Below, one piece after another: positions 1-13,334 of a DNA stretch of 64,000 nt. Both the position numbers and the translations under genes were made by a program. The DNA comes from Viscum album (lineage: Eukaryota; Streptophyta; Magnoliopsida; Santalales; Viscaceae): contig OY728122.1 of NCBI GenBank assembly GCA_963277665.1, forward strand, positions 1,543,818,868 through 1,543,882,867, read 5' to 3'. How positions within the stretch are numbered: the stretch's first letter is position 1; each line of letters opens with the position of its first letter. Below the pieces are notes generated by a model that saw only the letters and a list, made by a program, of their open reading frames with translations, was not told the DNA's origin and searched no databases.

Positions 1-365
1 TAGAAAGTACCTATGAAATGAATGAATTATTTCATATATTATGTTTTGATATTATTGAATATTAGGATACTATTATTTATTTTTATATAATAAAAAGTAT
101 TACGGTATAAGTTGAAAAAATTGTTAAGGGGTCATGGAAGAATTTTCTCTTATATGTGTTACCCTGATGTTTGTTATATTAAAATTATATTTGAGTAATA
201 ATTATCTATTATTTTATAGATATAATTATAATGAACCATTTTAATTTATATACTCCTTGAATTTGAGGCAATTACAAGTTATTACTTTTTGGGATGAAAA
301 TGCAAGGTTTGAGACAAAATTTGAGGTTGAAGCATTTTATGGGTTTTTTGAGGAAGATGTCTTTT

Positions 366-521
366 TTTTTGAGAATCATATAAGAATTATATGGTTAGAG
401 AAATAGGGAAACAAATAGGATAGGTGACAACCTATCATGTCCAGTATGTCCATGAGAATCGAACCCACAATGAAAGGGCGACAAGGGCGCATAACCTACC
501 ACTATCATACCTGAAGCCCTT
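366..521 (-). mobile_element. tRNA-derived SINE-like sequence
   Basis: Read on the minus strand, this starts GGGCTTCAGGTATGATAGTG, with an A-box-like stretch (complement of 491-510) and a good B box GGTTCGATTC (complement of 456-465) about 35 bases apart. It ends in an A-run (complement of 366-374). A tRNA-like head with A and B boxes, a short body and an A-rich tail is the plan of plant SINEs. It does not fold as a complete tRNA and I see no clear target duplication. A chance B box is the alternative. Confidence 0.45.
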
Positions 522-1562
522 CGTTAGTATGCCTTATTATTTTTATATAAATAATTTTATGGTTTAAGAATAATTTGATTTTTATAATATATGTTTTATC
601 AAATGTATATCCTTAGTATAGGAAAATGACATGGTGATTAAGTGATAAATGTTATTTTGGAAGACGTAATCACTTTTTGGAACACTTTATACCTAATGAA
701 AATAAAATACTACGAGACTTCATTTGGGAAGTAATGGATGAAATTTTAATTTGGAGGAATATATATTTTTATAGTGGAATTATAGAGATTCATGTTATTT
801 ATGGAAATGATTAACATATCATAGAGAATACGTGACTAGGTTAATTACATTTCAGTATGAGACTTTAAGAGTGTTCACAATAATTTGGAGATAAATGTTA
901 TGATTTTTGTGAAAGACTATGTGATAAAATTATTCTATGTTTTTGGGATTCAATCTTATTTTGGATTATAGTGAAGAATTTTATGTAAAATTCTGTATTT
1001 AATAGTCTTTGTTAAACTTTTGGTATTGTTTGTTTAATTTTGGAGACTAATAGTAGTATTTCTTTCTATAACGGATTATACTTTTTGGGGATCATCTGAT
1101 CCTGTACTAACAATTTTTGTTTTTGTTAATGTATAAATACAAGGGAAATATATAGAAAATATTTATTATATTATATTATTATTTATAAGTTGATTCTAGA
1201 GCTTCAGGTGTGACAAAGACATGTTGAATACTCATCATTTGGAGAAAATATGAGTTTGTGGTAGAAATTTTTTACAGGATGGTACTCTACATTAAAAGCT
1301 AGTATATTTGCAAGGATGCAATTTCTATTAGTTAACTTTCTCCAGATCATGTTTTCTATCACTTTCCATCAGCACATGATGGTTTTGTTTCTCTTCCATA
1401 TCCATGTTTTCCTAAATGAAACCCTTCTATGGGTTATATCAGATAACTTTGGTAGTTCTTTTTCATTTTTTTAAAGTGATATTTTTGTTGAATCTTTTCC
1501 TGATGTGATACTTTCAAAGAAGTTTATAAAACCAATTTTAAAATTGCAAGGATGCAATTTCC

Positions 1563-1576
1563 AAAAGGGGGTAGGA
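1563..1576 (+). other. Polypurine tract of gypsy element A
   Basis: AAAAGGGGGTAGGA lies directly before TGTAACGACC, the usual start of a plant gypsy LTR. This is the primer site for plus-strand DNA synthesis in LTR retrotransposons and fixes the LTR start at 1577. Confidence 0.75.
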
Positions 1577-3442
1577 TGTAACGACCAGAATATTTATAGA
1601 ATAATAATTTTTTATTTTCTATTAATATTTATGAATAAGATATTATTTTTACAATAAAGGGGATTCTTTTTCTGATAGCATACTCAACACACAACATGGG
1701 TTTCATTGAAATCTTACTTTGCACGCAACTTTGTGTGATACCGAAGAATAATATATTAATATTATTAATTTAAACAATAGTTAATTCATTGTAGTTGTAT
1801 TAGTGGGAATGAAAATAAATAACTAAAATATGATAATACATGTTTGTTAAATGTATTTACATTTATCAGATAAATTTTAGAGGTTTATGATAAGAGTGGA
1901 TCCGATTTTAAGCATTAAATACTTTAATAGTTTTTAAAAGGTCGATTTACTAACTTTTGTTGGAGAACCCTTTTTAAATAAAGTTTCCTCTACTTTTATA
2001 TATATTATACTTAAAAAATAAAAATATTATTTATAAGGAGAACATCAAAATTTACTTTGGGTGAAATTTTGGTATTTTTCTAATAAAGTTCATTTTTTAA
2101 TGAATAGTGAAAAATACCGTATTTTAATTTAAAACTTCCATTTCATATTATTTATTTATCTAGTTATATTGTACTCTTAATTGGTTTTAAAGTTTAATTG
2201 GATTATATTTTTATAATTTTATCTAATTTTTTCCATTTGATGTAATTTCACATTTAAATTGGACATAAAAACATGTCAATCTTTTGGTAATTTTTACATC
2301 TTAAAAACACGTTTTTTATTTTGGAAATGAGAATTTAATTTAAATTAATTTTTGAAATATCCATGTTTTGAATTTTGAAAAATGGATTCCATATTATAAA
2401 TGAAGTGGTGAAAATTGTGTAAATATAAACCTTTTATTTTTAGACATTATGAATAAAAACATGAGTAATTATTTAATTTACCATTGTTAAATGCTAAATC
2501 TTGTAAATAAGGGTAAAAAATAATATTATAACAATATTAAATTACCCTAAAACAAATTCAAACCCCATTTTATGAGATAAATCTGAAAATTTTCATCCTT
2601 GGGTAGATTTTAGGGCCCCATGGAGCCACTTGTGTGTGAAAATTACATTTAATTACTTTTAATTTAATGGTAAGGAAAATATAACCTAATCATGTATCTT
2701 TTAGAAAAACATTTTTTATATGGGGTTATATAAGATATATTTTTGACAATAAATATTAATTATAAATATAAAAATATTTCCTACAGCATGGTATTTTATT
2801 TATATGTTTTTGATATTATGTAAATAAATTAATTTATGACACAATGTTGATGTAGTGATTACCTTATTAATGAATGATTTAAATAAATGAGATTATAAAA
2901 TTTTAAATACATTTATTCTTAATATATTTATTCCATAAACAAATTTTAGGGATATATATGACATTATATATTTTAATTAATGATGGTTTTTAGAAATAAT
3001 CAAGTTGTAATGGATTTTTAAAATGTCATGGTATGCATAGTTAAAAAATTGACATAAATGAATTTTTTGAAAATATTTTATTTTATTAAATGGTATGATA
3101 GTTCAAAAAAATTTATATTAAGCTAAATGAATTATATAATGTTGAAAATGTCATTAATGATCCTAAAGAGGTTCTATTTTCATTTTCTAGTAACTATATT
3201 AACTATATAGTATGAATATACAGGAAGACATGGTAAGAGTTAAATTTGTTAACTAAGGGTTAAAGCTAAATGATAAGGTTAAATTTGAACCCAAAACATG
3301 TATAAAACCTATTGGTGGAGAGTATTTCTAAAAATAAGCATCTCATATTTTAATTAAATAAGTTTTGGACCATTTGAAAATCGAAATACAATTTATAATA
3401 AAATAATCTTTCAAGACATTCCTAATGTGCCCCTCCTGCCAC

Positions 3443-3450
3443 TTATAAAA
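3443..3450 (+). promoter_or_regulatory. Likely TATA box of LTR A
   Basis: TTATAAAA lies in a C-rich stretch (CCCCTCCTGCC upstream, CCACCACCTC downstream), the same setting as the TATA box of LTR D at 49232. This would be the U3/R promoter of the LTR. Confidence 0.5.
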
Positions 3451-4980
3451 TGCCACCACCTCTAACCCATAAACACACGACTCAACACCCCTTTTAACTT
3501 CCAAAATATGCCCAAATAATCCTAAAAAATCCCTATCTTCATCATATAATCCTTACCTTGGGAAAAAGGAAATTCAAGAAGGCATTTTAGGTTAAATCAA
3601 AAGAAGTTGCCTGATTTGAGGTAACATCTTCTCTCAACTTCCATTCCATTATTTTCTTCTTCACTCCCTATGATATTATTATTCTTTGTTTACATTAAAA
3701 AAAGTATCCTTAATATACTAGGTTGTTTTTATTCTGATTATTATAACTACAATTACACACACCTCCGTCTAAGGGGTATAGAACATACAGTTTCTATGGA
3801 TGGTGAACTACTATCTAACGAAACGATTATAATTCAATCTTAACCTACGACATCATATGGTGTCCATTATGATGGAACTTCAAGTATGTATGATATATAA
3901 GATATTTATTTTATCTCTATGATTCTGTAATTATCATTTAAAACATACCTTTATGCTTTTCATGGTGTATAAATACAACAACTTCATTTGAGGAAGTGCG
4001 GAAAACCGCCCCCTCAAAGTTATATGACTCGTTTATGCTATACATGGAATGTATAAAAGATGGAATTAATGAATTTATGTAATATGTATAAATTTTTTTA
4101 TTATACTTGATTTACAATACACATATGTGTCATTATGTTTTCATTCCATTAAAAATGAAATATAAATGAATGTAGCGTTCACGTGTATGTATGACTTACC
4201 GTCTCCATGAACGGTGTATTTAATTTCTTATAACCAAATGTTCTGGACTATAATAAAAACATATATACTGGATATATATTTTATATATGATATATAAATC
4301 ATTAATATCATTCTGGGGATAATTTAATATTTAACACATAGAAAATTAGTAATTATAATAAGTTCATTTTGGACTCATGTACTGAACATCGATAAAACAA
4401 CTGATATGAACCTGAATAATTATTTGATTGTTACATAAAGGTAATAAGTGATATAAAAGTAATAATAAACATTAAAAAGGTTCTGAAGAAAGTATAAATT
4501 AACATAATTTTATTATTCAGGGAGATAATGAATGAAAAAGACAAGTCGGATACAGGGTAAGTGAATTCATCTCAATCTTCTTTAATTGAGACATATTTTG
4601 AAAATATACACCTCCTTCTTCTATACGGTGTATTATTACACCCTTTGACTTTTACTTCCAATCATAGGGAATATTTTTTTTACGAATTGTTTTACTAAAT
4701 GACAAAATGAATTTTTTTAATATATGTGGTGATAATGACCTCTCCGCCCCCGTAATCATTATTTGACTTCCTCTATAATACTTAATGATTTTAAAAGGAA
4801 AAGAAATCCCATATTCTCTTTTAGGCAGTTTTCGTATTGAAAATGGTTTTTGAAATGGATTGAGTATATCAATATCTTGAAATGATATATTGTGATATCA
4901 AATTACATGTTATTACTGAATTATTGATATTTGAAAAAATTTATCTGTTATGATTATGTAACAGTATGTGGACATTTGAC

Positions 4981-5030
4981 GGGTGGTTACATGATAAACA
5001 AAATGATGGGTGGTTCCATGATAATCTAAA
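4981..5030 (+). repeat. Short 27-bp tandem duplication in LTR A
   Basis: GGGTGGTTACATGATAA at 4981 recurs as GGGTGGTTCCATGATAA at 5008, a period of 27 bp with one difference over 17 bases. It creates short open frames that otherwise look random. Confidence 0.6.
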
Positions 5031-5640
5031 GACATGTGGTTTCTTTATAACCTCTAGTGAATTGGTTACGGAACTCATCCATAAGGTTATTCTATTTAGT
5101 GATATGTGTGGAAGTAAACCATATGGTTATTCCATTAAAGTATGTTTATGTCCTAAGTTACCTTTATATTTTATATGTTTCTTTTTATGGGTTTTATGGT
5201 AATATTTTAGTTACAAAACGGGTCAGCAATGATCTTTTATTCACTGAAGTGATTTTGAAACATCCTAAAATTGAAAGTTATTAATTTATAATAAAGTATT
5301 AATGGTTTACTTGCTGTTTGGAAAAACTAATTTTTTTCCTTTTTTAGGTATCCCTTACTGAGATTTTTTTTGATCATCCCAATTTCATATTTTTTTTTTC
5401 ATAGGAGATAAAGATGAATAGGGTCAAGGATGGGATCATGGAAAAGGAATTTTGATTAAATCATGGAACTAGAAATGTCTCTTTTTAAATAATTTTTTTT
5501 ATGAAAAAATGGATAGTGAGTAGAAGTGTCTGCTTGTAATATTCAAGTTTTTATGTATAGGTTATGGCCTAATTCTCAAATTGTCTAAACTGGAAAAGAT
5601 CAAAAATGTGAATTATTAACATAATTCCAGATTTTGTAAT

Positions 5641-6293
5641 GATTATGGATGAATCCATATACAAATTCCCACCCGTGAGAGCACATACTCCCCACAAATC
5701 AAATTTTGGCATCCTTATTCTTGTCATATCATAATATAATTAAATTAGAGTTCAATCATGATCCACCAAATTCTGATCAAAGGGGGCCCATAACACCTCA
5801 GGCATGAAAGACTGGTGTCCATCCAAATGAAACTTTAAAATTTACAATACACTATCAAAATAGCTCATTTTATATCAAGGAATCTATCACAAAAGCATGC
5901 ATATATAGCATAATTTCTATCACAACAACATGAAATTAGTATCACATCTTAAATGGCATGACAAGAATTCATGACAAGTGATCTCTTATAAGTTCCCATA
6001 TTATGCATGAGATAGAATACCATCATCTCATTGGTTTGAAATAGAAATAGAGCCTCAATAATATCAATTATAATAGAACAAAACCAATGAATCACTCAAA
6101 GGTGAAATCAAATCAACTTTAACAATTGAAAACCCATAAGAATTTCAATATTTGGGGTAACTTGGATTTTCTCTGTACACATGTCAGATACTCCTAGGCA
6201 CAACTTATTACTAACTACATATTTCTTCATATCCCAGTCTATAATCTCCAAAGAGTAAAACAAATAAGAAAAGAAACTCCTCTGAAACCACTA
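5641..6293 (-). mobile_element. Leader fragment of truncated gypsy element C
   Basis: It lies between the presumed end of LTR A and the PBS-bearing edge of LTR C. Read on the minus strand it would be the 5' untranslated leader after the primer-binding site at 6277-6290. I see no gag or pol motif. The element breaks off at about 5640, where it meets + strand LTR A, so its coding part has been lost or displaced. Confidence 0.4.
6277..6290 (-). other. Primer-binding site of gypsy element C
   Basis: On the minus strand it reads TGGTTTCAGAGGAG, three bases after an LTR ending in ...GTTACA. It resembles the plant initiator-tRNA-Met site TGGTATCAGAGC with one change in the first nine bases. Same spacing as in other plant gypsy elements. 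Confidence 0.55.
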
Positions 6294-8072
6294 TGTAACA
6301 TCCCGAATCCAGGTGATGCCAAAAAGTGCCCTGAACTCGGTTGTTCAAATAACCTCAAGAGAATTCCCCCAAACACTTGAGGCTTCTGATTAGAAATGAG
6401 GGCCAAGGTAAGAAATTGGGGAAAATATTCCCTCATTGGTAGAGTACACTAAGTAGAATTTAAATATAAAGAAAAATCGGAATCATTAATACCATACCAC
6501 AAAAGTAAATAGTATAAGACTGATTGTAATATAAAAACAAGAGCAAATATAAATGATGTATGTCACATGTGTCTAGTAAATCAACCAAACTAGTCACAAT
6601 GATGGAAATATAATAATGAAAATAAATTATATAAAAATATTAAACTCCAATAGTATCACAAGCCTCAGCTTGGTCCTATTCTCTTGATCTCCAACATCAA
6701 TCAAGTACCTAATGAAGAAGGGCACTATCTATTATCTACAACTACAACCATATAATCAGTTTGTGTCCAAAAACGTGACCCAAATAGGGCATGAGATGAA
6801 TCCCAATAGGAAACCACCCAAAGATATTTTCTTAACTGTCAGTGGATATATATAGCATGTAATATACAGAAAAGAAAAAATAAATTTGGAAGTACTAAAA
6901 TGTAAACAATGATATAGTTTTCAATTACATTTAGTATATTTATTAATTATTCAAACTGTTGAATAATGAAATCCTAGGATCTAGACTATGCTATGTATAC
7001 CCTATGCAATAGAACAATAGATGTCTCAGAATACCATCTAAACAATCTAGTTTTACTGAGTCTAGGCTTGTGCTTTGGAATGGTAGATTCATCACAATAA
7101 TTCATCCATTCATATGCAATACTCTCGGAAATTTATCATAGTATAACCACTCTAGTTGAACATATCATCAATTCAATAAAATAACGACCCTTTAGGAAAT
7201 CTCACACAGTCTAACCCCTTTGGTCCCACATAACACTAATCATTTACAAACGACCACCAAGGAAGCTCTCACGGTCAATACCCCCTTAGTATGACTAACA
7301 ACAATAAACTATAATGACCACTTGTAAGATCTCACATTCAATGACCTAGGGTCTAACATTCATTAAATAATGAGCCTCTAGGTAGCTGTCATGGTCTAAC
7401 CCATATATTCTATGAATACCCAACAACTCTCACAGTCAATACCCCTAGGTGAACATAAAAACTTTTACTACCTCAATGACCCTACCTTTGGAATCTCTCA
7501 ATGTTAATTCCCCTTGGTCAACAATTTACAATGAAAATAACATTAATTACATATAATTAGAAACTCTATCCTAACAACACGAGTCATAGAATACAAATCA
7601 ACACTAAAATTCATTCTAGAACAACCTTCCACAATTGATTAAATAACGGAAACACACCCATAATCAAGATATAAAATCATATTCATAATAAACAACCCTT
7701 TCTCAATCAAAAAAACCATATAAGGTATCAAACAAGGTTAAATTTACAAAATACACAATACCCCAAACATAGTTATTAGAAACTTTAAGCATATATAATC
7801 CAAATAAAATCAATTAAAGGCACAAAATACCAACTTTGATGTCATATGATCAACAATCTTGAATGCCGACCCTTGAAACAACCTATAATGACATAGATAT
7901 ATAAAAAGAGTAAAAAAAATCATCCTAAAAATACTCATTAGGGAGAAGGAATCAAGAACAAAATCTCTAGGGAAAGAGATAACACACCGGTGGGAATCCA
8001 ATATACCCTACAACATCACAATCAGAGCTCGAATGGAGAATAAGTATGGTTTCCATGTCCTTTGGTGTTACA
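6294..8072 (-). repeat. 5' LTR of gypsy element C
   Basis: On the minus strand this runs from TGTAACACCAAAGGACATGG (complement of 8053-8072) to ...GGGATGTTACA (at 6294), so it has TG...CA ends and a primer-binding site right after it. Length 1779 bp. The start resembles the LTR starts of B and D ('...aacacc...atggtatgttt'), but the body is different and about half as long, so it is another gypsy family. It contains the degenerate repeat block at 7185-7510. No second LTR was found in the window. Confidence 0.55.
7185..7510 (-). repeat. Degenerate tandem array inside LTR C
   Basis: Five or so imperfect units share the order 'aatgacc(c) - taggaa - tctcac - agtctaac/tcaatacccc - ttggt'. Clear copies begin near 7184, 7247, 7314, 7366 and 7475. 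The spacing is irregular, roughly 50-70 bp. A similar 'gaccc...gatct' style array sits in the LTRs of element H. Confidence 0.5.
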
Positions 8073-8279
8073 TCACTCTCATGTATCAAAAATAGGGAGA
8101 ATAAGGGTGTTATAGACATGCGATGTGACCCAATTATGATTTATCAAATAAAAAAGAAATTTAGAATGCATTTTCATTTAATGTACTTTATGTGTAATAT
8201 CTTCAACCGACCCCCAATTTAGGTGATCTACCAGGTCACATACACTGACATGTAATCGGTCATTACACGGCCAGTACAT
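8073..8279. other. Spacer at the left flank of element B
   Basis: No gene seen. The last part (about 8210-8279) has palindromic ACACGG/CATGTAAT motifs. The matching style continues on the far side of element B (20673-20730: TACGTCGTGTA, TTACACGGAGTG), which supports these two flanks having once been adjacent. Confidence 0.4.
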
Positions 8280-11200
8280 TGTAATGCTCCAACCCCAGTT
8301 ACCAAGAGCCAGTGCACTATTAAAAAACATTGGCAAGATACAAGGAATCATGTCCCGAAAGTCTGATTAGATTAATAGACTTAGAAGTAATATATACATT
8401 CATAAGTTTTACATTACATCATGAAATAAAAACATCAAAAACATTTTTTCCACATTGACCACACTTATATCCTTAGCCTATCCCTGCAGTCCAAGAATAA
8501 AATATTTCTTCACATCCTATGAAAGATAAAACATAGAATGGGGTGTGCTCATATGCTCAGTAAGGATAATAATACAGAGGAAACATTCATAAATAAATAT
8601 AAACATTTAAGTCATTTTATAAGACTAAAACAAAAGCCTTTTAATCTTAATATTTTTCATAATATGGGAAAGATAAAATCAAATAATTCCTTTTACTTAT
8701 TCACATGGATATTCTACTAGTTGAATAATCACATTTAATATCAATAGCCACTTTCATAATGATGGAATGCATAATTCCAGACATCATAACCACAAAGTCA
8801 AAGAGCTATGCCAAGTCAACAAATAAGATTTTTTCAAGGCCTTGTGCCGAGAAACTAGTTTGTCTCATTAGACCTACTGATGCATCATAGAGATATAGCG
8901 AGATAAACCCATTAATTACCAAGTCCAATGAATTCCTCATATAAAAAGGATTAAAGATAAGATAAAAATTCATATTAAAACTAGCATATGAAATGTCAAT
9001 ACTTTATCCTTAAACCATGAATGGTGTAAAAATAAAACTTCCATAGTATAAAATATCACAAAACTATCAATACAATATGAATTATTTGTATCATAATAAA
9101 TCAACATCAAGCAAGCTTAAAATCCATCAAAGGATGATGAAATTAATGAAATCAAATCTTTTATGTCGAGAAATATCTCTTTATATTTCGAAATAATTTA
9201 AATGTCTTATAATTATAAAAGAAATAATTTATTTTCAAAATATTATTATAATATTTTATGGGAAGATTTGACGATGATATAATGGTGTAAAACAGCCACA
9301 CCATCCATATAAGTTAAAAAAAGACATTCTTACATTAATTTTGTCAAAAATGTCATAAAGTACCTTGTTTGGAAAACGACGAAAAAATTTCTTGCAAAAG
9401 TTTTATCAAAAATTCAAAAAAGGGTATAAGTGACTTTAACCCATAGTCTAGTAAATATTTCAAATGTTTTTAAATACATTTTTAAGAAACATGGATGTGG
9501 ATGATTAAGAGTTCCCTGTAGATACTTATGTAAAAACAAACTCGGATAATAAAGAGATTGTAAAATTAACCCTTACCTTGTACTTTACCTTGTTTGAGAG
9601 TACGTTAACCTCCTGTATAATAGTTAAATCATTTTTATTAAATTATACAAGAATAAAATACATAAATATGATATCATATATGATCTTCCAATATTTATTT
9701 GTTAATAATATTTCAGTAGTATCACCGTTTCTGGTGTTAACTGATTCATTTTCCTTTATATGATTGGTTACGTAAGCCATGTTTGTTATGAATAGAATGT
9801 ATTTTATTCATATCCATAATTATATTAATTTCATAAAAATTATTTTTAATCATAAGATGAAAATTATTCTTCAATGATTAAGACGTGGAATGAGTCACAT
9901 CGTGTTCATTGAGACATTAATCTGTACGTACGTACGAGTGATAATATCATTATATTGATGGTGAGATTTCATGAAATTTTATGGTATATCATATATAAAG
10001 AATAATTAACATGATTTATTTATTATTTACATCATTTATACTCATTATTATACCCTTTCAAATAATGACGTGTTTGAAAAACAATCTACACCACGACGTG
10101 GAGACAGTAAGGCGTACACACACACGTATGGTGACCTTGTCATACATATGATGGATAGAATAATGAATATGGTTGTAAAATTTTTATAATAGCATCATAT
10201 TATATAGATTTACTGGACTTATTATTTTATAATGGAAACAACTAAGAAAGAGGAAGTGGAAGAAGAAAATAACTTGGAAGAGGTGATGAAATATTTACAT
10301 ATTCTTCGGGTTCTTCCTATGGATTTGATCAAAAGGGATCCATAGGTAGGCTTTATGATCTAATTAAGGAATATATGTTTAATTGGGGATAGTTGAGAGG
10401 ATATTTAGTCCAGTTTTGGCTGAGACAAATGGCTTTTGAGGTGTGAAACTAAGAGGAGGGGAAGTACCCTTTTACAAGCGAGGTGAGGGTCACTTTATGA
10501 AAAGATTGAAATGTTATTTTACAATAAATTCCATTTAAGTTTATAATGGCTAAAAAATGATTTATTTTTAAGATAAGGTGATTATGCATCTAAAAAATCA
10601 CAACCTATAGGTTTTTTATAGGGTTAGGTCACTATATTAACCTTATCTTTTAGATTTAACTCTTAGTTAAATAGTTTGTTATTTACCAAGTCTCTTTGTA
10701 TTATTATATTATATTGTTAATAAACATACTATAACAAGACAGGAGAAACCAATGTGGTTCATTATTAATATATATAACCTCATCTACATCTTTTGAATGA
10801 ATATTATATTTTTATGAATGTTGTATCAATTAATAATATAGTATTTGTTTTAAAAACTCAATTATGTAAATTTTGACACTATTTAGTATTTGATTTTTTT
10901 TAAAGACATAAAAACTTTATCACTTCGAATAAAATTTATTTAATCAACCATAACATGTCTTATTAACCTATAAAATTAGTGTAATTTATCATAAGTCCTA
11001 ATTTACATTTATTTGGATATTTATAATATCAATTATTTTAATATTTCACTATTAAGGAAACCGTTGCATCATCATTGTGCCATAAATAAATTAAAATATT
11101 AAATATATAAATTTTTTAAATAAAATAACATTATGTAGGAAATATTATTATCTTTATAATGAAAATTTATAGTCGAATTCAGATTGTGTGTAACCATATA

Positions 11201-12019
11201 TTAAAAATGGTTTAGTTAATAAATTTTGAATTTAAATCCTTTAATTTTTTTTAAAATAAAATAATAATAAATGTCCTAATCTAATACAAGTGGACCAAGA
11301 GGAACATATTTTATTAATAAGGTTGTTTTTGTTATAATTACACTTATCCAATAGAAGTATGACATGTGTTGGTGTAATTATAACATCATTTTTTCCCTTC
11401 ATTACCCAATTTAATTTTAACCGTGGAAAATAAAAGTCAAAAGTTAGTATTCACCAAAATTATTTTCATCTTATTGAACCAAATTTAACTTAATTATTTC
11501 AACTATGTCTCTCAGATTTTTGAAATTCAACTCACAGAAGTGGTAAAATTAGTTTTTATGCAAATTTGTAAATGTTCTTAGAAGGTGGGAAAAAGACGGT
11601 AAAAAGTTGAATAAAATTTTATATTTCTAAACTTATAATAAAATGGATCCAATGAATTAAATTGAACATATATAGATATTATTTATCTATTATGATCTAA
11701 AATAAATTAAAATAATATAACTAGTTATTTTAATAAAAAGTCGATTTTAAGCAATAACGCAATGTTTTTCACTATTCATCTAAAATTGAATGTTTTCAAG
11801 AAAAATACCAAAAATTCTCCATAAGCTAATTTAGATATTCCAAATTCTAAAAGGAAGCCCATTTTGAAAAATAAGATTTATAAAATTTCAAAAAGTGGGT
11901 ATTACAATTCATAAAGTCTAGTTTGATTGGTCGTGGGGAGTTAAAACTCCAAGTTGCGTAAAATTCATGCAACTTAATTATTCAAAGGGAAACATACCAT
12001 GAACGATTGGGGTGTTGCA
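8280..12019 (-). repeat. 3' LTR of element B
   Basis: Begins TGTAATGCTCC and ends ...GGGTGTTGCA on the + strand, next to the polypurine-like tract AAGGAGTGTAGA on the minus strand (complement of 12020-12031). It matches 16930-20672 along its whole length, for example ATAAGTTTTACATTACATCA at 8402 and 17054. Short frames such as 8538-8720 and 9578-9763 are not genes. Confidence 0.88.
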
Positions 12020-12059
12020 TTCTACACTCCTTAAAATAATTCCATCCTCAAAATTTCTA

Positions 12060-13334
12060 GAATATCACTACATAAAAATATTTTGGTGGTTCTTCATCAA
12101 AAGTTCCTCGGGTTCCCACGTTGCCTCTTCCATCTTATGGGTTCTCCATATAGCTTTTACAAGAGGAGTCGTTCGGTTTCCCATCACTTGTCCTCTGGTA
12201 TCAAGAATCTTGACATGATCTTCACAATAAGACAGATTAGGTTCCAGTTCAATTTCTTCATAGGTGAGTACATGCGTTGGGCCAGGCATGTATTTTCATA
12301 ATTGTGATACGTGGAACACATCATTAACTTTGGAGAGACTTGGTGATATTTCCAAACGGTAATCTAAATCCCCAATAACTTCTAGAATTTTGAAAGTTTT
12401 GATGTACCTGGGACTCAATTTACCATTCTTAATGAATCGTACAACAACCTTCTAGGGAGATACCTTCAAGAAATCATTATATGTTACTTGAAATTCCAAA
12501 TCCTTCCTCGGATTATCATCATAGCCCTTTTTCCTACTTTGAGATGCTTTGATGTGGGTTTTGGATAACCTTCAACTCTTCATATAGGGCCATCTGAATA
12601 CTTGAATGGAAGCTATTTTTATAGGAAAATTCTACAAGTGGTAAATATTGATCCCACATACCATGAAAGTAATGTGAGAAAGATCTCAAAATGTCTTCTA
12701 AGGTTTGAATAGTTCATTCTCATTGTCTATCAGTTTATGGGTGGTAGGCAGTTCTAAAACAAAGTTCAGTATCCAAGGACTTCTGAAGAATTTTCCAAAA
12801 TCTTGATGTAAAACACGGATCATGATCAGAAACAATCGATAGATGTACACCATGGTTTCATACAACTTCATTAATATATAATATTTCTAGACATTCAAGT
12901 GGTAAATCTTCTCTTATATCAAGAAATTGTGCAAACATGGTATGATGATCAATAGTGACCAATATTACATTATTCCTTCTAGGAGTCTTTTTTAGCCCCA
13001 TAAAAAATTCCATCATAATATTATCCAATTTCCACTCAAGTATGGGAGGAGGTTTCATAACTCTACCAGTCTGCTGCCTTCCATCTTTCACTTGTTGACA
13101 AACCATACATCTAGACAAAAAATCAGCAATCTCCCTCTTCATGTTGTCCCATCGAAAATGTTTCTTCAAATCTCTATACATCATGGTGCACCGAGGGTGT
13201 ATAGAGAAATTAGAGAAATGAGCAGAATCCAACAATTCCTTTTTTAGATTAGGTATGTTCGAAACACAAAGTCTCTTAAAAAATTTCAAAATTCCATCTT
13301 CATATATTAAGTCACTCAATCTTCCATCATTCAC
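12060..13334 (-). pseudogene. Integrase with chromodomain-like tail (element B)
   Basis: This is the pol C-terminus, which would join element cDNA to host DNA. The upstream part (12858-13334) has the zinc-binding HHCC region, with a histidine pair in SAHFSNFSIHP and CMVCQQVK, then the start of the catalytic core. The first DDE aspartate, normally in a 'MDF' block, is replaced: it reads MMEFFMG. The second half of the core (12300-12857) is broken by frameshifts and stops. The frame 12068-12289 restores the usual tail, with ILDTRGQVMGNRTTPLVKAI and EEATWEPEELL, typical of plant chromoviruses. With the lost aspartate and broken frame it is inactive. Confidence 0.85.

Larger units (their letters stand above)
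1..1576 (+). mobile_element. 3' internal tail of gypsy element A (non-coding remnant)
   Basis: AT-rich sequence ending in a polypurine tract and an LTR start, so it should be the internal 3' end of a + strand gypsy element that enters from outside the window. I could not read any pol domain here. The motif at 1544-1561 (TTGCAAGGATGCAATTTC), just before the polypurine tract, resembles the 'atttcgaggacgaaatt' block that commonly precedes the tract in plant Tekay-type elements. The same 18 bases occur at 1308-1325, 236 bp upstream, so part of the tail is duplicated. A SINE-like insert lies at 366-521. The identity of 1-365 is uncertain. Confidence 0.5.
1577..5640 (+). repeat. 3' LTR of gypsy element A (end uncertain)
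   Basis: The LTR starts TGTAACGACC after the polypurine tract. It runs in parallel with the LTRs of elements B and D: the blocks near 2055-2125 ('gggtgaaattttggtattttt', then 'aatagtgaaaaa') and near 4180-4215 (GTTCACGTGTATGTATGACTT, then CCGTCTCCATGAACGG) have counterparts in the B LTRs read on the minus strand. The LTRs of B are 3.74 kb, so this one should end near 5300-5640, but no clear terminal CA or primer-binding site is visible and it may be truncated. It holds no gene; short open frames near 4966-5284 are not protein-like. Confidence 0.6.

Noticed and set aside
456..510. Full tRNA gene on the minus strand
   Set aside because: A and B boxes are present but no acceptor stem or anticodon arm can be paired; better explained as a SINE head.
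7185..7510. CRISPR-like array
   Set aside because: Units are degenerate with irregular spacing and there are no conserved repeats separated by unique spacers; the DNA is plant nuclear.
12012..12301. Two + strand open frames at the 3' end of element B
   Set aside because: Antisense shadows of the integrase C-terminal frame on the minus strand.
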